Shown: positions 5,572 to 10,077 of the stretch, piece after piece
How the letters are laid out: each line of letters starts with the position of its first letter
Numbering within the stretch: the stretch's first letter is position 1
DNA from: Sulfurimonadaceae bacterium
Lineage (GTDB): Bacteria; Campylobacterota; Campylobacteria; Campylobacterales; Sulfurimonadaceae
Direction of reading: 5' to 3'
NCBI GenBank assembly: GCA_030610325.1
Contig: JAUWRZ010000044.1
Coordinates: 1 to 10,077 of the forward strand
DNA length: 10,077 nucleotides
Position numbers and translations under genes: made by a program
The notes under the pieces: generated by a model
Seen by the model: only the letters and a program-made list of their open reading frames with translations
The model's database searches: none
Told to the model about the DNA's origin: nothing

Positions 5572-6385
5572 GGTCTATGATAGTTCACCACTATGGTTGA
5601 CGCTGGATGTGGAGCAGCTTCATGACGCGAATTTTGGGGTCAAGACCCTTATGGACCCGCAGATAGATTATGAACGTATTATCGATGAGTGGATAGAGCA
5701 GGCGGAGAGACTAAAGATAAAGTCCACCTGTTTTGTCCTGGGCAGTTTTGCACAGAAGTTTCCTCAAGCAGTCGAGAAGCTGGCAAAAGAGGGTCATGAG
5801 GTCGCATCACATGGCTTGACGCATGATCTTGTCTATAAGCAGACATTCGATACCTTTACCCACTCCATACAAGAGTCAAAAAAGATCCTCGAAGACATCA
5901 TCCAGTCGCCAGTCGAGGGTTACCGAAGTGCCAGTTGGTCGCTTCCGTTTGAGAAACGCTATTATGAAGCGTTGGTCCAGACCGGTTACCGTTACAGCTC
6001 ATCATATTTTCCTTTTAAGACCTATATGTATGGTAACAGTATCGATCGTAAAGCTCCTTTTGACATCATTACACCATCTGGTACGATAAAAGAGATCCCG
6101 CTTCTAAAGTCGTACCTGCCTTTTAGTGGTGGTCTTTATCTGCGAGTGTTACCGTCATGGCTTCATAAGCTCTTGATGCGCTCTTTGATCAAAGAGGGAC
6201 ACAGACCTATCATCTATACGCATCCCTATGAGATGACGGGTAAATATCTACCGAGTGCGATGCGCAAGGCGATAAAGGTGGATATGGCGTATATCCTTGC
6301 ATTTGCCGAGACATCGCCAAGTCGTGAGAAGCTGGCTGGACTACTTCACTATGCCTATACGTTTCAATCCCGGGAGACGTCGTAA
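5564..6385 (+). CDS. Polysaccharide deacetylase (NodB/CE4 fold, XrtA-associated type)
   Basis: From the ATG at 5564 the product has 273 residues and no signal peptide, so it probably works at the cytoplasmic side. CE4 motifs in order: LTLDVEQ (12-18, replacing the classic TFDDG), STCFVLGSFAQKFP (54-67), GHEVASHGLTH (77-87) with metal ligands H83 and H87, GYRSASWSL (119-127) with the conserved arginine, SSSYFPF (145-151), PFSGGLYLRVLP (186-197) and YTHPYEM (218-224). The DVE start, the SGG-Y-R-LP block and the HP-E ending match the deacetylases of XrtA-linked exopolysaccharide clusters. It likely removes acetyl or formyl groups from an amino sugar, as free precursor, lipid-linked sugar or polymer. 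AAGGG at 5554-5558 is five bases from this ATG; a GTG at 5558 and an ATG at 5561 are alternatives. It overlaps the upstream gene by 8 bases and the convergent PAP2 gene by 45. Confidence 0.88.
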   Translation: MSKVYDSSPLWLTLDVEQLHDANFGVKTLMDPQIDYERIIDEWIEQAERLKIKSTCFVLGSFAQKFPQAVEKLAKEGHEVASHGLTHDLVYKQTFDTFTHSIQESKKILEDIIQSPVEGYRSASWSLPFEKRYYEALVQTGYRYSSSYFPFKTYMYGNSIDRKAPFDIITPSGTIKEIPLLKSYLPFSGGLYLRVLPSWLHKLLMRSLIKEGHRPIIYTHPYEMTGKYLPSAMRKAIKVDMAYILAFAETSPSREKLAGLLHYAYTFQSRETS

Positions 6386-7075
6386 GAGTAGACCCGTCAC
6401 GGCTAGTACCAGGCTCATCCACGAAGTCTCAAGCAGTATGGCCGCGATGACGTCACTGAACCAGTGTGCATGGATATAGACACGAGAGAACGCACCAAGG
6501 AAGATAAGTAACGCGAGCAGAAGCAAAAACAGGTTTTTATATAAAGTCTCTTTGATCACTGCATAGTAGGTGAAGAGAAGATACAGTCCCAGTACTGTGA
6601 CCAGTGATGTATGACCGGAGGGGTAGGAGAGCAGTGAGACATCGATGGGATGGTCCGGGGGTCGGAAACGCTCTATAAGATGTTTGACAGCCATGGCTAT
6701 CAAAGCTCCTCCGGTAAATGAGACGAGATAGAGGGCGAGTCGGTAAAACCATCGCTTATACCAAAAGATCGGGAGTAAGATAGCGGTCATCACCATGATG
6801 CCTTTGATGTCTGTCACTATGGAGAACCAGAGCATCAGTGTCTCCAGAATAGGATGGTAGAACTCACTCATCAGGCTGTTGAAATAGATATCGAACCTGA
6901 CAAGTGGACCTTCAGTCAGTACGTCATGTGTTATGAATAGAAAAAGAAGTAGTGTCACAAGATGGATGGCGACCAATCTCTTCTCTATGTGAGTGTAAAG
7001 GTATCTGCTGTTTATGAGGATGTGTGCAAAGATAAAGAGTACAAGTATGATAAGCGCAGTGACTATGATCAGCAT
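6341..7075 (-). CDS. PAP2 superfamily membrane phosphatase
   Basis: The 244-residue protein has about six membrane helices and the complete three-part PAP2 signature: K131-x6-R138-P139 (KHLIERFRPP), YPSGHTS (151-157) with catalytic H155, and SRVYIHAHWFSD (197-208) with nucleophile H204 and D208. Such enzymes remove phosphate from lipids, typically undecaprenyl pyrophosphate, phosphatidic acid or phosphatidylglycerophosphate, at the outer face of the inner membrane. In this setting recycling of a polyprenyl carrier is a good guess, but other lipid substrates are not excluded. The start ATG 7075-7073 has a strong AGGAG five bases upstream. The HD-GYP gene ends 15 bases before it, so it is the last gene of the right-hand minus-strand run. 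Its final 14 codons plus stop lie antisense to the end of the deacetylase gene. Confidence 0.93.
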   Translation of the reverse strand: MLIIVTALIILVLFIFAHILINSRYLYTHIEKRLVAIHLVTLLLFLFITHDVLTEGPLVRFDIYFNSLMSEFYHPILETLMLWFSIVTDIKGIMVMTAILLPIFWYKRWFYRLALYLVSFTGGALIAMAVKHLIERFRPPDHPIDVSLLSYPSGHTSLVTVLGLYLLFTYYAVIKETLYKNLFLLLLALLIFLGAFSRVYIHAHWFSDVIAAILLETSWMSLVLAVTGLLLRRLPGLKRIGIVK

Positions 7076-7090
7076 CGTATCTCCTCTCTA

Positions 7091-8587
7091 CTACTGTTTA
7101 GTCTTATCGAGTCGAGTAAGACGTGTCTCGATCTCTTCATGAATACTGAGAAAAGCATCGACGATGATCTTGTCAAACATCTTGCCAGAACCCTCTCTTG
7201 TCATCCTGACAGCCTCTTTAAACTCTATTGCTGCTTTAAAAGAGCGGTCACTGATGAGTTCTATGAAGTATTCGCTCAATGCAAGGATCTGTGCCAGCCT
7301 TGGGATCTCATTACCTTTGATACCATAAGGATAACCTTTACCATCGACACGTTCGTGATGATACTTGATGATCGATGCGATCGGATAGAGATTGGCTACG
7401 GGTTCAAGCAGTATGGAGCCGATGATAGGATGCAGTCTATAGCTGTCACTCTCATCATAACTCTCCTGGAGCAGATCGTTGATATCACCGATACTACCTA
7501 TATCATGAAGTTTTGATGCATGATCGATAGCATCGAGTTCATCTATGGATAAAAAGAGTACTTTACCGATCTCCATCGAGACCAGACGTACTTTTTTACT
7601 ATGCAGGTATCTATAGGGGTCTTCGTTCTCCAGTAATGCATTGGCCTGTTCGAGAAAACGGATGTAGTTCTTAGCCATAGCACTCTCTTCATTGAGTGTC
7701 GAGATGAAGATCCCGGTCAGGTCAAGAAAGGAGCCCAGGGTCTTTAACGCCTCCGCCTCCAGAGGTGTCTGGGTGTAGACATCTACTTTGTTATCGGTAT
7801 TTCGTAGAAAAAAGGTCTTTGGACGATCATGGTCACAACTACCCAGATCGACTTTTATATCATCACTATTGCTTAGTAGGGTGACTCTGTCAGCATGGAC
7901 TACTTTCTTTACCATGGATAGAAGATAGCGCATATAACCATCATCTCCGAACCTTGTCCCGTTGATAGTATCGTAGAGTACTTTTGCCGTCTTGGCGATC
8001 TGTAGCTCAGTATGGTTCTCATCATCTTCTCTCAGGCAGCTATAGTGAGCCAAGATGATCTCGATGATACCCTGATGACTCTGCAGTCGGAGTCGCTGCG
8101 TGGAGTAGGACCTGAAAAGGAGCTGCTGATCTTGAGTGATATAACTTGTGACATTGTAGTTTCCCAGAGTCGTGTAGGTCTTCAGACTCTGTCTACTCAG
8201 ATGCAGGGATGCTCCTGCAGCTGATCCTTTGGCATCAAGATCGATATTACTGCTAATAAGGATATAGGTCTCGCCTTGTAGTTGATACAGAGCGATATAG
8301 TCGCATCTGAGCCATTTTCGAAAATCCATCAGCTTTGTCGTCGCTACATCGATGTTGTCGATAGTAGCGTAATCGTACATGAACGTATTAAGGTCGTAAC
8401 TGGTCCGTTCAAGCTTGGAGTATTTCTTTGACAGGATGTAGGTGATGTAGATAAACAGAAGCATCAACAGTAAAAAGACCCACCACATATAGTTTGACAT
8501 AAAATCGGTCAGGTCCAGAAGATTGTCAGTTATAGTATCTGGTAGAGTCTTATTGAAAAAATAGTGCATCTCATCAATAGGCTGCAT
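7091..8587 (-). CDS. Membrane-anchored HD-GYP domain protein with altered catalytic residues
   Basis: The 498-residue protein has one membrane helix (about 33-52). Two poorly conserved sensor-like regions follow (about 65-205 and 215-310, GAF-like in pattern), then a C-terminal HD-GYP domain (about 320-485). HD-GYP proteins hydrolyse cyclic di-GMP. Visible landmarks are H329, the H361-D362 pair, HPIIG (386-390), and HHERVDGKGYP (410-420), which keeps H410, H411, D415 and GYP. Two changes stand out. The usual HDxGK reads HDIGS, so the conserved lysine is serine at 365. The later metal-binding aspartate (AxxDxFDAL in relatives) reads LSEYFIEL, with glutamate at 439. Activity may be reduced or lost, leaving a possible binding or signalling role. 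ATG 8587-8585 has GGAG five bases upstream. It overlaps the upstream membrane protein gene by 14 bases and precedes the PAP2 gene by 15, so cyclic di-GMP control may be tied to the envelope genes here. Confidence 0.88.
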   Translation of the reverse strand: MQPIDEMHYFFNKTLPDTITDNLLDLTDFMSNYMWWVFLLLMLLFIYITYILSKKYSKLERTSYDLNTFMYDYATIDNIDVATTKLMDFRKWLRCDYIALYQLQGETYILISSNIDLDAKGSAAGASLHLSRQSLKTYTTLGNYNVTSYITQDQQLLFRSYSTQRLRLQSHQGIIEIILAHYSCLREDDENHTELQIAKTAKVLYDTINGTRFGDDGYMRYLLSMVKKVVHADRVTLLSNSDDIKVDLGSCDHDRPKTFFLRNTDNKVDVYTQTPLEAEALKTLGSFLDLTGIFISTLNEESAMAKNYIRFLEQANALLENEDPYRYLHSKKVRLVSMEIGKVLFLSIDELDAIDHASKLHDIGSIGDINDLLQESYDESDSYRLHPIIGSILLEPVANLYPIASIIKYHHERVDGKGYPYGIKGNEIPRLAQILALSEYFIELISDRSFKAAIEFKEAVRMTREGSGKMFDKIIVDAFLSIHEEIETRLTRLDKTKQ

Positions 8588-10077
8588 TTTGGCTCCTCTC
8601 TTTTTGCATCTTCTTCAGTTTTTCGAGATGTCGTACATAGGCCTGGTTGTCGATCTTGTAGACGGTCACTATCTCATTTTCCATATAAATAGAGATGTTG
8701 TCATGACTCATCTGATAGTGCTCTATCCACAGTTTTAACTGTTCGTTGATATCTGAACGCCAGCGGTAGTACCACTCATCCATCCCATTAAAGGGGTGGG
8801 AGACGTTCTCTACGAAGATATAGACCCACTCTGTCGCACCGACTTTCAGATAATGTTCATTAGGATCAAAGTTAAATATAAACTGTTGTGCATTGATGTG
8901 AAATCCCCTGCCAAGTGCTTTGGGGTAACTCTGCACATAAGATATCATCGTCCAGGTATAGGGACGATGTCTTTGTGAGAGATCATAGATCAAAAACGCT
9001 AGATCATTATACTCAACAGAGTTGGTTTCTTTGATAAAGTGTTCACTGTCGATCCATCGTGGTGTGAGCGTGATGATGGTGACCGAAGCAGTGAATGTTA
9101 TGATCAAGACCAGGTGCCTCGCATAACTTCTATAAAAGTAGCGTAAAGGTCTTGCGATGAACAGTGAGAAGTATAGACCTCCCCCTACGGCAAACACGAG
9201 TAGCAGATACTCTGCTGCTCGGGTCTGTTTTACGATACGCGGCAAGCCGAGATTTGGGGCGATGTAGATAAATATCACTACGATGATACCAAGTGAAAGG
9301 GCAAGAAAAGGAAACTGTCGTCTCTTGAACAGAGCTGTCAAAGGCAAGAGCGACATCAAAAAGAGCATGCTCATCTGATAGATGTTTGTAACGGTGAACT
9401 CGATGGTCTCTCCCCCATCACTTATGTTTATGATACTCTTTTTTGTACCAAAGAGGGTGTCTAAAAAAGGGGCTGCGGCCCCGAAGTCCTGGGGCAGTCC
9501 ATATTTGAACATGGATAAGACCCACATATTCCCCAATATGGAAGCGATGATGACTGCAAAGCTCCCCTCTCTGAACATCCGCCAGTTGAGCAGTCCAAAA
9601 AAGATAGCAGCAATAAAGATCAGCAGGTCTACCGCAAGGACATAGAAGGCACCACCGCCGTGAAAAGTGAACATCAAGAAGATACTCAGGCCATATAAGC
9701 GAAGGTAGACAGACTTTTTTGTGAGTACCCAGCTGCTCATAAAGTAGATGTTCAGCAGATAGAACGAAGAGGCGAACTCATAAGCCAGTCCGGCACCATA
9801 GCGTTCGTAGGGAATATGGGCTATTGTGACCAGCTCCTCGAGTTTTTGTGCTGTATCGTAGTCACTGAGCCAGGCAAAATAGAACCTAAGTCCGGCCCAT
9901 TCGACCAGAGGTGGAAGATCTGTGTCGGAGAGTCTTCCCAGAAAGATATCGGCAGCAGGAGAGAGAAAGACAATACCAAAAAGTACAAGGCTGAAAAGGG
10001 CACTGTAGGGTGAGGCGGTCACTTTGTAGACGACATAATAGAGACCAAAAAGTACAAAGACGATGAGTAGTGCAGGG
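8574..10077 (-). CDS. Large polytopic membrane protein, possibly GT-C-like (5' end outside window)
   Basis: At least 500 residues are visible and the frame stays open to the right edge: upstream of a GTG at 10022-10020 it continues as a hydrophobic helix (PALLIVFVLFGLYYVV), so that GTG is very likely an internal valine. Counting from that GTG, hydrophobic segments lie near 5-22, 84-100, 108-120, 125-145, 155-170, 212-233, 238-257, 268-290 and 303-320. A soluble C-terminal domain of about 160 residues follows (325-482), expected outside the cytoplasm. Its WTMISYVQSYPKALGRGFHIN and ATEWVYIFVE stretches, and the closing SIYMENEIVTVYKI, recall the C-terminal part of GT-C/ArnT-like transferases, but I do not recognise a family firmly and the N-terminal acidic motif that would decide it lies outside the window or is absent. 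The gene overlaps the HD-GYP gene by 14 bases and is probably in the same transcript. Confidence 0.7.
   Translation of the reverse strand, partial: PALLIVFVLFGLYYVVYKVTASPYSALFSLVLFGIVFLSPAADIFLGRLSDTDLPPLVEWAGLRFYFAWLSDYDTAQKLEELVTIAHIPYERYGAGLAYEFASSFYLLNIYFMSSWVLTKKSVYLRLYGLSIFLMFTFHGGGAFYVLAVDLLIFIAAIFFGLLNWRMFREGSFAVIIASILGNMWVLSMFKYGLPQDFGAAAPFLDTLFGTKKSIINISDGGETIEFTVTNIYQMSMLFLMSLLPLTALFKRRQFPFLALSLGIIVVIFIYIAPNLGLPRIVKQTRAAEYLLLVFAVGGGLYFSLFIARPLRYFYRSYARHLVLIITFTASVTIITLTPRWIDSEHFIKETNSVEYNDLAFLIYDLSQRHRPYTWTMISYVQSYPKALGRGFHINAQQFIFNFDPNEHYLKVGATEWVYIFVENVSHPFNGMDEWYYRWRSDINEQLKLWIEHYQMSHDNISIYMENEIVTVYKIDNQAYVRHLEKLKKMQKERSQNAAY
9463..9482 (-). terminator. Terminator-like hairpin and T-tract inside the polytopic membrane protein gene
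   Basis: Read on the minus strand, GGGGC (9482-9478), loop CGCA and GCCCC (9473-9469) are followed directly by TTTTTT (9468-9463). This has the shape of a rho-independent terminator, in the sense direction of the gene, encoding part of FGAAAPFL. Translation would normally mask it; it may be a by-product of codon choice or cause termination when translation stalls. Confidence 0.4.

Noticed and set aside
6962..7516. Plus-strand open frame of 184 codons antisense to the PAP2 start and the HD-GYP C-terminus
   Set aside because: It lies wholly opposite two genes with full family motifs, shows no recognisable domain, and has an odd composition rich in Asp, Ile and Thr, as expected of a shadow frame.
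9382..9645. Plus-strand open frame of 87 codons opposite the polytopic membrane protein
   Set aside because: Its composition follows from the opposite strand's hydrophobic codons, and no ribosome binding site or domain was evident.
10020..10022. GTG as the start of the large membrane protein
   Set aside because: The frame continues upstream as a transmembrane helix to the window edge with no stop, so this GTG is most likely an internal valine codon.
1..10077. tRNA, rRNA, CRISPR array, insertion sequence or phage attachment site
   Set aside because: I saw no cloverleaf-like segment, regular direct repeats with spacers, transposase motifs or terminal inverted repeats; almost all DNA is accounted for by protein genes.

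Overview
The window is ordinary bacterial chromosome with moderate GC content and very tight packing. There are ten protein genes, no RNA genes, no mobile elements, no CRISPR, and no gene-free stretch longer than about 100 bases. Several starts are TTG, neighbouring genes overlap or sit 1-15 bases apart, and promoters are AT-rich islands with TATAAT boxes. Codon style and gene content (a small DUF6172-like protein beside tex, a membrane HD-GYP protein, lipid-linked sugar genes) remind me of Campylobacterota such as the Sulfurimonas/Sulfurovum group. That assignment is an impression, not a demonstrated placement.

Layout. (1) Positions 1-1509, minus strand: a PelA-type GH114 glycosidase domain, a DUF6172-like small protein and the 5' end of tex, spaced 11-14 bases apart and probably one transcript. 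(2) 1608-2612, plus strand: a lipoprotein periplasmic adaptor (HlyD/RND-type membrane fusion protein) with no transporter partner in view. It diverges from the first block across a 98-base AT-rich spacer. (3) 2639-3645, minus strand: a family 2 glycosyltransferase followed by a DUF2304 three-helix membrane protein, overlapping by one base. (4) 3731-6385, plus strand: a FemAB-like acyl/aminoacyl transferase, an LPG-synthase-type polytopic membrane protein and a NodB-type polysaccharide deacetylase, all overlapping. Blocks 3 and 4 diverge from an 85-base spacer holding two interlocked sigma-70-like promoters around an inverted repeat. (5) 6341-10077, minus strand: a large polytopic membrane protein (5' end outside the window, possibly GT-C-like), a membrane-bound HD-GYP protein with altered catalytic residues, and a PAP2 lipid phosphatase. 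Block 5 meets block 4 tail to tail with a 45-base coding overlap.

How the genes may work together. Blocks 3-5 contain the parts of a lipid-carrier sugar pathway: a polyprenyl-phosphate GT2, a small membrane partner, a deacetylase facing the cytoplasm, an acyl/aminoacyl transferase, a candidate flippase, a candidate polytopic transferase and a carrier-recycling phosphatase. This resembles the logic of Arn/Flm lipid A modification and of XrtA-associated exopolysaccharide loci, but is not a match to either. The HD-GYP protein and the PelA-type hydrolase point to a surface polysaccharide or biofilm theme. This pathway is inference. The family assignments rest on motifs visible in the translations.
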